64,000 nt of DNA from positions 1,798,001-1,862,000 of the forward strand of contig VBAC01000001.1 of the NCBI GenBank assembly GCA_005883305.1, read 5' to 3'. The stretch is from Alphaproteobacteria bacterium. GTDB taxonomy: Bacteria > Pseudomonadota > Alphaproteobacteria > Sphingomonadales > Sphingomonadaceae. A program made the translations under genes and the position numbers. The notes below the pieces were generated by a model. The model did no database searches. It had not been told where the DNA came from and saw only the letters and a program-made list of their open reading frames with translations. Shown here one piece after another: positions 7,362 through 16,022 of the stretch. How positions within the stretch are numbered: position 1 is the first letter of the stretch; each line of letters begins with the position of its first letter.

Positions 7362-8345
7362 ATGACGATGGCCACCGCAATTCGATTTCATGAAGCCGGC
7401 GGACCCGAGGTGCTCCGTGTTGAGCAGGTCGAGGTCGGCGCCCCCGGCCCCGGCGAGGTCCGCATCCGCCACGAGGCGGTGGGCCTCAACTTCGCCGATA
7501 CCTATTTCCGAATGGGCTATTATCCGGTGCCGGTGCCGAATGGCATGGGCGTCGAGGGCGCGGGAGTCGTCGACTCGGTCGGCGAAGGCGTGAGCGATCT
7601 CGTCCCCGGCGACCGCGTGACCTATACCGGCAGCCCGCTCGGCGCCTATTCGACCGAGCGGGTCATGCCGGCCGCCAGCCTGATCAAGCTGCCCGACGAG
7701 ATCGATTGCGAGACCGCCGCGGCGATGACCATGCGCGGCCTCACCGCCTCCTACCTTCTTTTGCGCATCTGTCCCTGGCTCAAGGCCGGCGACACCATCC
7801 TGCTCCACGCGGCCGCGGGGGGCGTCGGCCTGATCGTCTCCCAATGGGCGAAGATCCTCGGCCTTCGCGTCATCGGCACCGTCTCGAACGGAAAGAAGGC
7901 CGCGCTCGCCATGGCCCATGGCTGCGACGAGATCATCCTTTACGGCGACGAGGACGTCCCGGCCCGGGTCCGCGAAATGACCGGCGGCGAAGGCGTGCCG
8001 CTGGTGATCGACACGGTCGGCAAGGACACGTTCGAGGGGTCGCTCGCGTCTCTCAAGCGGCGGGGCCTCCTCGTCTGCGCGGGCACCTCCTCCGGACCAG
8101 TGCCCCCGATCGACGCGCTCCAGCTGGCGATGAAGGGCTCGCTCTACGTCACCCGGCCGGCGCTGGCCGACTATATCGCCGATCCGGCCGAGCGCGCCGA
8201 CCTCGCGGGTCAGCTGTTCGATCATGTCGCCTCGGAGCGGATCCGGATCGAGATCAACCAGCGCTACCGGCTCGAGGACGCGGTCCAGGCCCATCGGGAC
8301 ATCGAGGCGCGCAAGACCACCGGCTCCTCGATCTTTGTAGTCTGA
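7362..8345 (+). CDS. Zinc-independent NADPH:quinone oxidoreductase (MDR family)
   Basis: 327 residues, quinone oxidoreductase branch of the medium-chain dehydrogenases. It has an N-terminal GroES-like domain (VGLNFADTYFRMGYYP, PNGMGVEGAGVV) and a Rossmann domain with LLHAAAGGVGLIVSQWAK around residue 145-162. Zinc-binding cysteines of alcohol dehydrogenases are absent. It would reduce quinones or enones with NADPH. It is the first gene of the run leading to the BKACE gene, with GAGGAACGGG before the start, and 14 bases separate it from the dioxygenase gene. Its actual substrate in this pathway is unknown. Confidence 0.88.
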   Translation: MTMATAIRFHEAGGPEVLRVEQVEVGAPGPGEVRIRHEAVGLNFADTYFRMGYYPVPVPNGMGVEGAGVVDSVGEGVSDLVPGDRVTYTGSPLGAYSTERVMPAASLIKLPDEIDCETAAAMTMRGLTASYLLLRICPWLKAGDTILLHAAAGGVGLIVSQWAKILGLRVIGTVSNGKKAALAMAHGCDEIILYGDEDVPARVREMTGGEGVPLVIDTVGKDTFEGSLASLKRRGLLVCAGTSSGPVPPIDALQLAMKGSLYVTRPALADYIADPAERADLAGQLFDHVASERIRIEINQRYRLEDAVQAHRDIEARKTTGSSIFVV

Positions 8346-8359
8346 CGAAGGAGGTTGCG

Positions 8360-9208
8360 TTGCGTGTCGAGCCTTTGACCGCCCATATCGGCGCCGAGCT
8401 TTTCGATGTCGACCTGGCCGAGGCGGCGCGTAACGATGATCTGTTCGGCGCGATCAAGGCCGAGCTTTTGAAGCACAAGGTTCTGTTCCTCCGCGACCAG
8501 GCGATCGAACGGACCGACCACGTCGCCTTCGCCCGCCGCTTCGGCGAACTGGAAAGCCATCCCATGGTCGGCAGCGATCCGGAGCATCCGGGCCTCGTCT
8601 GCATCTACAAGGATCTCGATTCCCCTCCCAACCATTTCGAGAATGCATGGCATTGCGATGCGACCTGGCGCGAGTGCCCGCCGATGGGCGCCGTGCTGCG
8701 CTACATCGAAGGGCCGAGCGTCGGGGGGGACACGATCTGGGCCAACATGACTCGGGCCTATGAAGAGTTGCCCGACCACATCAGTGCGACCATCCAGGAC
8801 CTGAGGGCGCGCCATTCGATCGAAGCGACCTTTGGCGCCCGGCTGCCGATCGAGAAGCGTCTCGCGCTCAAGGCGCAATATCCGGATGCGGAACATCCTG
8901 TTGTCCGCACGCACCCGGAAACCGGCGAGAAGGTGCTGTTCGTCAGCGGCTTCACCACCCACTTCACCAATTTCCACACCAGCGACAACGTGCGCTACGG
9001 CCAGGATTTCGCGCCCGGCAGCGCCAACCTGCTCAGCTACCTGATCGGCCGCGCGGCGATCCCCGAATATCAGGTGCGCTGGCGCTGGCAGCCGAACAGC
9101 GTCGCCATCTGGGACAATCGCTGCACCCAGCATTACGCCGTGATGGATTACTGGCCCGCGGTCCGGAAGATGGAACGGGCCGGGATCATCGGTGATCGTC
9201 CCTATTAA
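8360..9208 (+). CDS. TauD/TfdA-family Fe(II)/2-oxoglutarate dioxygenase (TTG start)
   Basis: 282 residues, close in length and motif order to TauD. Iron ligands are H98 and D100 (AWHCDATW) and H258 (TQHYA). A C-terminal Arg in KMERA (about R273) is placed like the TauD arginine that binds 2-oxoglutarate or sulfonate. RWRWQPNSVAIWDNR is nearly the TauD sequence. Start chosen at TTG 8360 because a full AAGGAGG (8348-8354) lies five bases upstream and no ATG/GTG is available in frame nearby. The family desulfonates taurine and related sulfonates or cleaves aryloxy ethers; which applies here is unknown. Neighbours BKACE and YeiH exporter are compatible with sulfonate use. Confidence 0.87.
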   Translation: MRVEPLTAHIGAELFDVDLAEAARNDDLFGAIKAELLKHKVLFLRDQAIERTDHVAFARRFGELESHPMVGSDPEHPGLVCIYKDLDSPPNHFENAWHCDATWRECPPMGAVLRYIEGPSVGGDTIWANMTRAYEELPDHISATIQDLRARHSIEATFGARLPIEKRLALKAQYPDAEHPVVRTHPETGEKVLFVSGFTTHFTNFHTSDNVRYGQDFAPGSANLLSYLIGRAAIPEYQVRWRWQPNSVAIWDNRCTQHYAVMDYWPAVRKMERAGIIGDRPY

Positions 9209-9242
9209 ATTCCCGATCTCACCCTCGTAGGAGGCAACACCA

Positions 9243-10301
9243 ATGCAGTTTCTCGACGATTCCCTTCTCCCCGAGACCCAGGACAAGCTGGTCATCACCG
9301 TCGCCCCCTACGGGCCGGAATGGGAGATCTCCGATTTCCCCGAAGATCTTCCGCTGACGATGGAAGAGCACGTGCAGAAGGCGGTCGACTGCTACAATGC
9401 CGGCGCCACGGTGCTGCACATCCACGTCCGCGAGCTGGACGGCAAGGGCTCCAAGCGCCTTTCCAAGTTCAACGAATTGCTCGGCCTCATTCGCGCGCGA
9501 CTTCCCGACATGATCCTTCAGGTCGGCGGCTCGATCTCCTTCGCGCCCGAGGGCGAGGGCGCCGAGGCCAAGTGGCTGTCGGACGACACCCGCCACATGC
9601 TCGCCGAACTGGAGCCCAAACCCGACCAGGTGACTATCGCCGTCAACACGTCGCAGTTCAACATCATGGACCTGATGAGCGCGGACGAATACAGCAAGAC
9701 CAGCCTCGCCGATCCCGCGACCTATCGCGCCTATCGCGAGATGATCGTTCCGGCCGGCCCCGAGTGGGTGGAGGAGCACCTGCGCCGGCTGACCGGCGCC
9801 GGCATCCAGCCCCATTTCCAGCTGACCAAGATGCCCGATCTCGAGACGGTCGACCGGCTCGTCCGCCGCGGCCACTACAAGGGGCCGCTCAACCTCACCT
9901 GGATCGGCATCGGCGGCGGCTTCGACGGGCCCAATCCGAACAACTTCATGGAGTTCATTCGCCGCGCTCCGGACGGAGCGACGATCACCGCCGAATCGGT
10001 GATGCGCAACGTCCTCCCCATCAACGTCATGGCGATGGCGATGGGCATGCACACCCGCTGCGGCAACGAGGACACACTCTATGGCCCCGACGGCGGCAAG
10101 ATCACCTCGGTCCAGCAGATCGAGCAGCTCGTCCGCATCGCCGGCGAGCTCGGCCGCGGGGTCGCGACGGCGAAGGAGGCCCGCGAAATCTACAAGATCG
10201 GAGTCCAGTACAACAGCGTCGAGGAGACTCTGGCGAAGAACGGCATGGCGCCGAACCGCGAGCGAGGGCAGCGGGGGCTGCCCGTGCGCTACGCGGCCTA
10301 G
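9243..10301 (+). CDS. BKACE family beta-keto acid cleavage enzyme (DUF849)
   Basis: 352 residues. The family condenses a beta-keto acid with acetyl-CoA and splits it into acetoacetate plus a new acyl-CoA; the founding member is 3-keto-5-aminohexanoate cleavage enzyme. The TIM-barrel zinc ligands are seen as HIH (H59/H61), and the family signatures GGSISFAPEG-like, NLTWIGIGGG and AMAMGMHTRCGNED are present. GTAGGAGG precedes the ATG. Sitting between a TauD-like dioxygenase and an MFS carrier, it should act late in degradation of the imported compound. The specificity of BKACE enzymes varies widely, so no substrate is assigned. Confidence 0.9.
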   Translation: MQFLDDSLLPETQDKLVITVAPYGPEWEISDFPEDLPLTMEEHVQKAVDCYNAGATVLHIHVRELDGKGSKRLSKFNELLGLIRARLPDMILQVGGSISFAPEGEGAEAKWLSDDTRHMLAELEPKPDQVTIAVNTSQFNIMDLMSADEYSKTSLADPATYRAYREMIVPAGPEWVEEHLRRLTGAGIQPHFQLTKMPDLETVDRLVRRGHYKGPLNLTWIGIGGGFDGPNPNNFMEFIRRAPDGATITAESVMRNVLPINVMAMAMGMHTRCGNEDTLYGPDGGKITSVQQIEQLVRIAGELGRGVATAKEAREIYKIGVQYNSVEETLAKNGMAPNRERGQRGLPVRYAA

Positions 10302-10307
10302 GGCGGA

Positions 10308-11603
10308 ATGACCGCCATACCTCTCGAGCAAGCGGGCGCGGACCGGAGGGGCGAGCCCGCCCGTCCGGCCGCCTATGCCTGGGTGGTCTTCGCCCTCACC
10401 TTCGGCCTGCTCATCTCCGACTACATGGCCCGCCAGGTGCTGAACGCGGTCTTCCCGCTGCTCAAGGCGGAATGGGCGCTCAGCGACACCCAGCTCGGCG
10501 CGCTGAGCGGGGTCGTCGCTTTAACGGTCGGCCTGCTCACCTTCCCGCTGTCGCTTCTCGCCGACCGCTGGGGCTGGATCCGCTCGATCACGATGATGGC
10601 CATCCTGTGGAGCATCGCCACCCTCATCTGCGGCATGGCCAAATCCTACGAGGCGATGTTCGCCGGACGGCTGCTCGTCGGCATCGGCGAAGCCGCTTAT
10701 GGCAGCGTCGGAATCGCCGTCGTCGTCAGCGTCTTTCCCAAGTCCATGCGCGCGACTCTCGCCGCCGCCTTCATGGCCGGCGGCCTGGTCGGGCAGGTGC
10801 TCGGCGTCGGGCTCGGCGGACATATCGCCGGGCTTTACGGCTGGCGGACCGCGTTCCTCGCCATCGCGCTCGCCGGCCTCGCCCTCGCCTTGATCTACCC
10901 GCTCGTCGTGCAGCAGCGGCGGACGGACGCTCTGGCCGAGCGCCTCGGCAACGCTCCCGGCATATCCGAAGGCGCGCGCCCCTCGCTCAAGCTCCTGTTT
11001 GCGAAGCGCGCCCTCGTCTGCGCCTATGTCGCAAGCGGCCTCCAACTCTATGTCGGCGGCGCGCTGCCGGCGTGGCTGCCGACCTATTTCCACGACTATT
11101 ACGGTCTCGGCATCGCGGCGGCCGGCACGCGCGCGGCGCTGTTTCTGCTCGTGGGCGGGGCGGGCATGGTGCTGTGCGCCATGCTCAGCGACAGGCTGTC
11201 GAAGCGCCGGCCGACAGCCAAATACGAGCTCTCGATCTGCTGCAGCCTGATATGCGCCGGCGTGCTTGCGCTCGCCTTCGCTTTGCCCCCGGGGCCCCTG
11301 CAGCTCGCGGCGCTCGCGGCCGGAATGTTCTTCGCCGCGGCCACGAGCGGCCCCGCCGGTGCGATGGTCGCCAATCTGACGCCGCTGCGAATCCACGGCA
11401 GCGCCTTCGCCACCCTCACGGTCGCCAATAATGCGCTCGGCCTCGCTGCCGGGCCGATCCTCACCGGCCGGCTGGCCGACGCCTGGGGCTTGTCGGGAGC
11501 ATTTGCAGTGCTGCCCATTCCCTGTATCGCCGCCGCGATCATCTTCTGGATCGGCCGGCGCTCTTATCCGGCCGACCTCGCCTCCAGCGCCGCGAGGGCC
11601 TGA
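10308..11603 (+). CDS. MFS transporter
   Basis: 431 residues with about 12 hydrophobic segments and the major-facilitator signature after helix 2 (SLLADRWGWIRS), plus GRLLVGIGEAAYGS in helix 4, typical of the spinster/organic-anion-like MFS branch common in sphingomonads. It begins six bases after the BKACE stop and its stop overlaps the next start (TGATG), so it belongs to the same unit. Most likely imports the substrate of the dioxygenase/BKACE pathway; this is inference from position. Confidence 0.88.
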   Translation: MTAIPLEQAGADRRGEPARPAAYAWVVFALTFGLLISDYMARQVLNAVFPLLKAEWALSDTQLGALSGVVALTVGLLTFPLSLLADRWGWIRSITMMAILWSIATLICGMAKSYEAMFAGRLLVGIGEAAYGSVGIAVVVSVFPKSMRATLAAAFMAGGLVGQVLGVGLGGHIAGLYGWRTAFLAIALAGLALALIYPLVVQQRRTDALAERLGNAPGISEGARPSLKLLFAKRALVCAYVASGLQLYVGGALPAWLPTYFHDYYGLGIAAAGTRAALFLLVGGAGMVLCAMLSDRLSKRRPTAKYELSICCSLICAGVLALAFALPPGPLQLAALAAGMFFAAATSGPAGAMVANLTPLRIHGSAFATLTVANNALGLAAGPILTGRLADAWGLSGAFAVLPIPCIAAAIIFWIGRRSYPADLASSAARA

Positions 11604-12607
11604 TGCCCATCTCCGCATTGCTCGAAAAGCCGCGCCGGCTGGCGCCGGGCCTCGTTGCCAGCCTGATCATCGCCGCAGCCGCGACCTTCCTCTCGCAGCA
11701 TTATGGCGCGCCGGTGATGCTGTTCGCCCTGCTGCTCGGAATGGCGATGAACTTTCTTGGCGAGCAGGACAATTGCCGTCCCGGCCTCGATCTCGCCGGC
11801 AAGAGGCTGCTTCGCATCGGGGTCGCACTCCTGGGCTTCCGGATCACGCTCGGGCAGGTCGCGGCGCTCGGCGCCGGGCCGGTCTTCCTGGTCGTCGGCG
11901 CAGTCACTTTGACGATCGTCTTTTCGGTGCTCCTCGCCTGGGCGATGGGCTTCAACCGCCTGTTCGGGCTTCTCTCAGGCGGCGCGGTGGCGATCTGCGG
12001 CGCCTCGGCCGCGCTCGCTTTGTCGGCGGCGCTCCCGGCCCATCCGCTCAAGGAGCGCGCGACCCTGTTCACCATCGTCGGCGTGTCGACCCTCTCGACC
12101 CTGGCGATGATCCTCTATCCGACGATCGTCGCGCTCGCCGGCTTCGACGGAGTCCACGCCGGCATGTTCATCGGCGGAACGATCCACGACGTCGCCCAGG
12201 TCGTCGGCGCCGGCTACGGCATCTCGCCCGAGGCGGGCGACGCCGCGACCCTGGTCAAGCTGATGCGCGTGGCGATGCTGGTGCCGGCCGTGCTCGTCGC
12301 CGGCCTCGTCGCCAGACGCTACGGGGTGACTGAAACGGGCAAGCGCCCGCCTTTGCTGCCGGGCTTCGTCCTCGCCTTCGTCGCTTTGGTCGTCGTCGGC
12401 AGCTTCGCTCCGGTCCCGGACGGCCTTCGCGCCGCCGGATCCGCGCTGTCGGGCTGGTGCCTGGTCACGGCGATGGCCGCGATCGGCGTCAAGACCCGGC
12501 TCGGCGACGTGCTCGCGGTCGGCTTCAAGCCCGTCCTGCTGATGATCGCCGAGACGGCGTTCATCGCCCTCATCGTTTTCGCCGCGCTCTACGCCGGCCT
12601 CGTCTGA
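11603..12607 (+). CDS. YeiH/UPF0324 family membrane protein (putative sulfate/sulfite exporter)
   Basis: 334 residues, about 10 hydrophobic segments. Family markers LLRIGVALLGFRITLGQV, GGAVAICGASAALALSAA and GMFIGGTIHDVAQVVGAGY are all present. YeiH-type proteins are annotated as putative sulfate exporters and are found with sulfonate-catabolic genes in other bacteria. One-base overlap with the MFS gene (TGATG) shows coupling. Next to a TauD-like dioxygenase it suggests that inorganic sulfur must be expelled, which is a testable hint about the pathway. Confidence 0.85.
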   Translation: MPISALLEKPRRLAPGLVASLIIAAAATFLSQHYGAPVMLFALLLGMAMNFLGEQDNCRPGLDLAGKRLLRIGVALLGFRITLGQVAALGAGPVFLVVGAVTLTIVFSVLLAWAMGFNRLFGLLSGGAVAICGASAALALSAALPAHPLKERATLFTIVGVSTLSTLAMILYPTIVALAGFDGVHAGMFIGGTIHDVAQVVGAGYGISPEAGDAATLVKLMRVAMLVPAVLVAGLVARRYGVTETGKRPPLLPGFVLAFVALVVVGSFAPVPDGLRAAGSALSGWCLVTAMAAIGVKTRLGDVLAVGFKPVLLMIAETAFIALIVFAALYAGLV

Positions 12608-12624
12608 TCCGGCCCGGGAGCAAC

Positions 12625-13197
12625 ATGGCCAACTATCGCGCGATCACCACGCTGTTCGTCCCCGGCCTTCGCGGCCACGTCGCCGAGCATTGGCAAACCC
12701 ACATGGCCGCCCGGATCCCGGGATCGGTCACGGTTGAGCCGATTACGGAGAACGGGCTCAGCCGCGAGGCGCGCGTGGCCCAGCTCGATGCCGCGCTCCA
12801 GGCGATCGCGGGCGACGTCGTCATCGTCGCCCACAGCGCAGGCGTGCTGATGACCGCTTTCTGGGACATGGCGCCGACGCGCCGAATCCAGGGCGCGCTG
12901 CTCGTCACTCCGGCCGACGTCGAGGCGCCGCTGCCGGAAGGCTATCCCGCCTTCGCCGAGCTCGCCGCGGGCGGCTGGCTGCCGATCCCCCGCAGCCATC
13001 TTTCCTTCCCCGCGACAGTGATCGTCAGCCGCAACGACCCGCTGGCCGATTACGGGAAGGTCGCGGCTCTGGCCGAGGCTTGGGGCGCGGACCTTCACGA
13101 CGCCGGCGAGGTCGGCCACCTCAACCCCGCCGCGGGCTACGGCCCTTGGCCCGAGGGCCTCGCGCTGTGGAACGGGATGATCTCGCGGATCGGGTGA
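12625..13197 (+). CDS. RBBP9/YdeN-like small serine hydrolase
   Basis: 190 residues, alpha/beta hydrolase of the RBBP9/YdeN group. It has an N-terminal VPGLRGHVAEHWQ segment, nucleophile elbow VAHSAGV (family pattern H-S-x-G), acidic residue in SRNDPLADY and terminal His in GEVGHLNPAAGYGPWPEG. Activity on esters or amides is expected; biological substrate unknown. ATG at 12625 has GGGAG upstream. It follows the YeiH gene by 17 bases and closes the operon ahead of a REP element and terminator. Confidence 0.85.
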   Translation: MANYRAITTLFVPGLRGHVAEHWQTHMAARIPGSVTVEPITENGLSREARVAQLDAALQAIAGDVVIVAHSAGVLMTAFWDMAPTRRIQGALLVTPADVEAPLPEGYPAFAELAAGGWLPIPRSHLSFPATVIVSRNDPLADYGKVAALAEAWGADLHDAGEVGHLNPAAGYGPWPEGLALWNGMISRIG

Positions 13198-13230
13198 GGT
13201 GGCTCGACCTGCTCTGCAGTTTAGCCCTAC

Positions 13231-13333
13231 CCGCTCATCCTGAGTAGGGACTGAGCTTGGCGAAGGCCCGTGTCGAAGGACCGTCCTTCGAGACGCCGCT
13301 TCGACAGGCTCAGCGGCTCCTCAGGATGAGCGG
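13231..13333. repeat. REP-type palindrome, CTCATCCTGAG family, copy 1
   Basis: CCGCTCATCCTGAG at the left and CTCAGGATGAGCGG at the right are inverted; an inner palindrome (TCGAAGGACCGTCCTTCGA) and a CGACAGGCTCAG block fill the middle. The same family is found at 47655-47756. It lies between convergent genes. Confidence 0.75.
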
Positions 13334-13342
13334 GAGGGCCGT

Positions 13343-13391
13343 AAAAAACGAGGCCGCCATGTCCTTGGGGTGACATGGCGGCCTCTTTTTT
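13343..13391. terminator. Bidirectional intrinsic terminator
   Basis: Perfect 13-bp stem (13351-13363 with 13372-13384), 8-base loop, followed by C and a T-run (13386-13391) on the plus strand and preceded by AAAAAA (13343-13348), so it should terminate both the plus-strand BKACE operon and the minus-strand TonB receptor transcript. Confidence 0.9.
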
Positions 13392-13392
13392 C

Positions 13393-13510
13393 CCGACCCT
13401 GCACGGTCGGAGCCTGTAAAGCCGGCGGCACGCCCCCGCACCGCCGGCTCGGAGGCCGACAGCGGCCTCCGGCGGGAGTCGCGCCGCGTGCGGCCGCGGC
13501 GCGACTCCCG
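13393..13510. other. String of four hairpins in the 3' UTR of the TonB receptor gene
   Basis: Back-to-back inverted repeats: 13393-13410 (6-bp arms), 13421-13448 (8-bp arms), 13451-13470 (8-bp arms, 4-base loop) and 13473-13510 (16-bp perfect arms, 6-base loop, starting just after the receptor stop codon). With the terminator this gives five stems in 160 bases. No protein frame is credible. It may be a stabilised 3' UTR or a small RNA source. Confidence 0.6.
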
Positions 13511-13513
13511 AGA

Positions 13514-15988
13514 CTAGAAGCGAATCGTCCCGGAGACTCCGTAGGTGCGCGGATCGCTGTGCAGGCGGCGGACCGCCGTGCTTCCCGGGAAGACGCTGTT
13601 GCGAAGCCCGAGCGCAGAATCGAGCACCTGGTAGAGATCGCCGAGCGAATAGTTCGCGTTGGTCAGGTTATTGCCGAACAGCGAAACCGACCAGCGGTCA
13701 TTGGCGCCGTTGAGCGTGAAGCGCGCGCCGAGCAGGGCGTAGCCGTCCTGAAGGGTCTGCGGGTTCGCATCGGTGACGAGGCCGATATACTGGTCCGAGA
13801 TATAGGACAGGTTGCCGTTCACCGCCCAGGTCAGGCCGCTCGAACCCAGCTCGCCCGTCCAGTCGACCGCCAGGCGGCCCTGGAATTCCGGCGAGAAGGT
13901 CACCGGCTTTCCGGTCAGGTCCTGAGTCGCGCCGAGCCCCACGGCCGTGCAGGCCGCCGGGACCCCCGGACCGAGGATCGCGCAGCCCGGAAGGCCCGAA
14001 GCGTTGTGATAATCGGTGAAGCTCGAATCGAGATAGGCGAGCGAGCCGGTGAAGGTCAGGTTGCGGGTCGGCGCGGCGACGAGGTCGAGCTCGAAGCCCT
14101 GCTGGCGCAGATTGCCGGCGTTGCGGATGGTGAAGCTCGTGCCGTCGAACGCGCGGTCCTGGTAGCCGGCAATGTCCATCCGGTAGAGGGTGATGTTCGC
14201 GGTCAGCTTGTGGTCGAGCCACGTCGTTCGCGCGCCGAGCTCGTAATTGTCGACGGTCTCCTGGCCGAACAGGCGCTGGGTGGAGATGAGGTTGCCCGAG
14301 GGATCGAAGCGCGAAAGCGCCGGCGATCCCCCGCCCGAATTGTAGCCGCCCGATTTGTAGCCGGTCGAATAATTGGCGAAGAACATCATGTCCCGGTTCG
14401 GCTGCCAGTCGAGGCTGAAGCGGTAGGTGAAGCGTTCCTCGGAAAGATCGGGGAAGGTCAGCACCTCTGGCGCGCGGAAGGGCACGATGAACGGGTTGCT
14501 CACGCGCTCGGCGTAGGAGCCGCTCTTGTCGTCGCGGGTCCAGCGGCCCCCGGCCGTGAACGACACATAGTCGTTCAGGTGGAACGTCGCCTGGCTGTAG
14601 GCGGCGATGGATTCGACCGACTGGAAGACGTCCTGATCGGCCGCGTTGTGGCCCCCATTGGAGGCGAGGAAGCTGTTGCACGCCGTGCGGCCCGGGCCGG
14701 CCGCGACCAGCGCGTTGCAATATTGCGCGTTCATGTGGAGCTGCTCGTCGAGCCGGTAGTCCTCCGAAAAATAATAGAGGCCGGCGACCATGTCCAAATG
14801 GCCGTTCAGCCAGGTCCGGGTCGGCGAGACGAACTGAAGCTCGTGATTCTGGCTCTTCGAGCGGTAGTCGCCGGTGCGGGAGGCGATCGGCAACGGCGTG
14901 AAGATCACGTCGCCGTCGAGCTGGTCGTTGTCCCAGTCGCGGTAGGAATTGATCAGGCGGACGGTGCTTCCGTGAAGGTCGAGCGAGAGCGTGCTCGAAA
15001 CGCCCCACTGCCGGTCGCTGAGGTCGGCGGTGACATATTGGTTGAGGAGCCGATCGTTGAGGTTGGTGTCCGGAAGCTGGCCGCCGAGGCGGGTCTGGAG
15101 CGCCGCGAGCGTGGCCGGGCTCACCGTGTTCGGATCGAAGTCCAGGTTGACGAAGCCGTCGCCCGACGAATGGTTGTAGTCGCCGCGGACGATCCATTCG
15201 ACATTGCCGAAATCGGCGCGAAGGGTCGCCCGGAGCGCCTGCTCGTCGACTCCGCCATATTGATGGCCGTCGAGTCGGTTGGTCCAATAGCCGCCGAACC
15301 ACTGGCTCATTCCGGCGACCCGAAGGGCGACATTGTCGGTGATGGGCACGTTCACGAAGCCCTCGGCCCGGTAGCGGTCGCCATTGGCGATCTCGCCGGT
15401 CAGCTGGGCGGCGAAGTGGTTCACCGGGGTGGCGGTATGGAGCGAGAGCGCCCCGACGCTGGCGTTCCGGCCGAACAAAGTGCCCTGCGGGCCGCGGAGT
15501 ACCTCGACGCTCTGCATGTCCATCAGCGCGCCGACGATCGCGCCCGCGCGCGGCACGTAGATGCCGTCGACGAACACCGCGACGCTCGGCTCGATCGTCG
15601 TGTTGCCGGCGGCGCCGATGCCGCGGATGTTGAGGCGGAGGAAGGAGGATTGGACGCCCTTGGTCGCCTGGAAGTTCGGCGCGATCCGGCCGAGATCCTG
15701 GACGGTCACGACATTGGCCGCGGCGAGCGTGTCGCCGGAGAAAGCGGCGATCGAGATCGGCACGTCCTGGATATTCTCGGCGCGGCGCTGGGCGGTGACC
15801 GTGATCGTCGAATCGTCGCCGGCCTCGGCCGCGGGTTGGGCGGCCGCATCGGGCGCCGGCGCGGCGTCGTTCTGCGTCGCCTCGGCCTCGCCCGCCGCGC
15901 CGTCGCGGGCGTAAGCCGGCGCGGCCATCAGCGCCACCGAGAGCGCCATCGCACTGACAAAATTTACCGACCGAACCCGAGCAATCAT
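13514..15988 (-). CDS. TonB-dependent outer-membrane receptor
   Basis: 824 residues. Signal peptide (MIARVRSVNFVSAMALSVALMAAPAYA), a TonB-box-like STITVTAQRR near 60, plug domain (about 70-185: DVPISIAAFSGDTLAAANV, LNIRGIG, FVDGIYVPR, VEVLRGPQGTLFGRN) and a 22-strand barrel ending GVSGTIRF with a terminal Phe. This is the sphingomonad-type family in which substrate cannot be told from sequence. Start at 15988 has GGGGAGAGG upstream, partly within a hairpin. Divergent from the RTX protein gene; no dedicated regulator or ABC partner is adjacent. Confidence 0.92.
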   Translation of the reverse strand: MIARVRSVNFVSAMALSVALMAAPAYARDGAAGEAEATQNDAAPAPDAAAQPAAEAGDDSTITVTAQRRAENIQDVPISIAAFSGDTLAAANVVTVQDLGRIAPNFQATKGVQSSFLRLNIRGIGAAGNTTIEPSVAVFVDGIYVPRAGAIVGALMDMQSVEVLRGPQGTLFGRNASVGALSLHTATPVNHFAAQLTGEIANGDRYRAEGFVNVPITDNVALRVAGMSQWFGGYWTNRLDGHQYGGVDEQALRATLRADFGNVEWIVRGDYNHSSGDGFVNLDFDPNTVSPATLAALQTRLGGQLPDTNLNDRLLNQYVTADLSDRQWGVSSTLSLDLHGSTVRLINSYRDWDNDQLDGDVIFTPLPIASRTGDYRSKSQNHELQFVSPTRTWLNGHLDMVAGLYYFSEDYRLDEQLHMNAQYCNALVAAGPGRTACNSFLASNGGHNAADQDVFQSVESIAAYSQATFHLNDYVSFTAGGRWTRDDKSGSYAERVSNPFIVPFRAPEVLTFPDLSEERFTYRFSLDWQPNRDMMFFANYSTGYKSGGYNSGGGSPALSRFDPSGNLISTQRLFGQETVDNYELGARTTWLDHKLTANITLYRMDIAGYQDRAFDGTSFTIRNAGNLRQQGFELDLVAAPTRNLTFTGSLAYLDSSFTDYHNASGLPGCAILGPGVPAACTAVGLGATQDLTGKPVTFSPEFQGRLAVDWTGELGSSGLTWAVNGNLSYISDQYIGLVTDANPQTLQDGYALLGARFTLNGANDRWSVSLFGNNLTNANYSLGDLYQVLDSALGLRNSVFPGSTAVRRLHSDPRTYGVSGTIRF

Positions 15989-15994
15989 GAACCT

Positions 15995-16022
15995 CTCCCC
16001 GCTATAAGCTTTCGGCGGGGAG
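15995..16022 (-). promoter_or_regulatory. Hairpin covering the ribosome-binding site of the TonB receptor gene
   Basis: CTCCCCGC (15995-16002) and GCGGGGAG (16015-16022) are perfect inverted 8-mers. On the minus-strand mRNA the proximal arm GCGGGGAG pairs with CUCCCCGC, and the proximal arm overlaps the purine-rich ribosome site next to the ATG at 15988. Which arm is nearer the start: 15995-16002 reads GCGGGGAG on the mRNA and ends six bases before AUG. This could gate translation. Confidence 0.45.

Noticed and set aside
8264-9298. 344-codon minus-strand frame opposite the TauD-like gene
   Set aside because: Antisense shadow; the iron-ligand motifs are on the plus strand.
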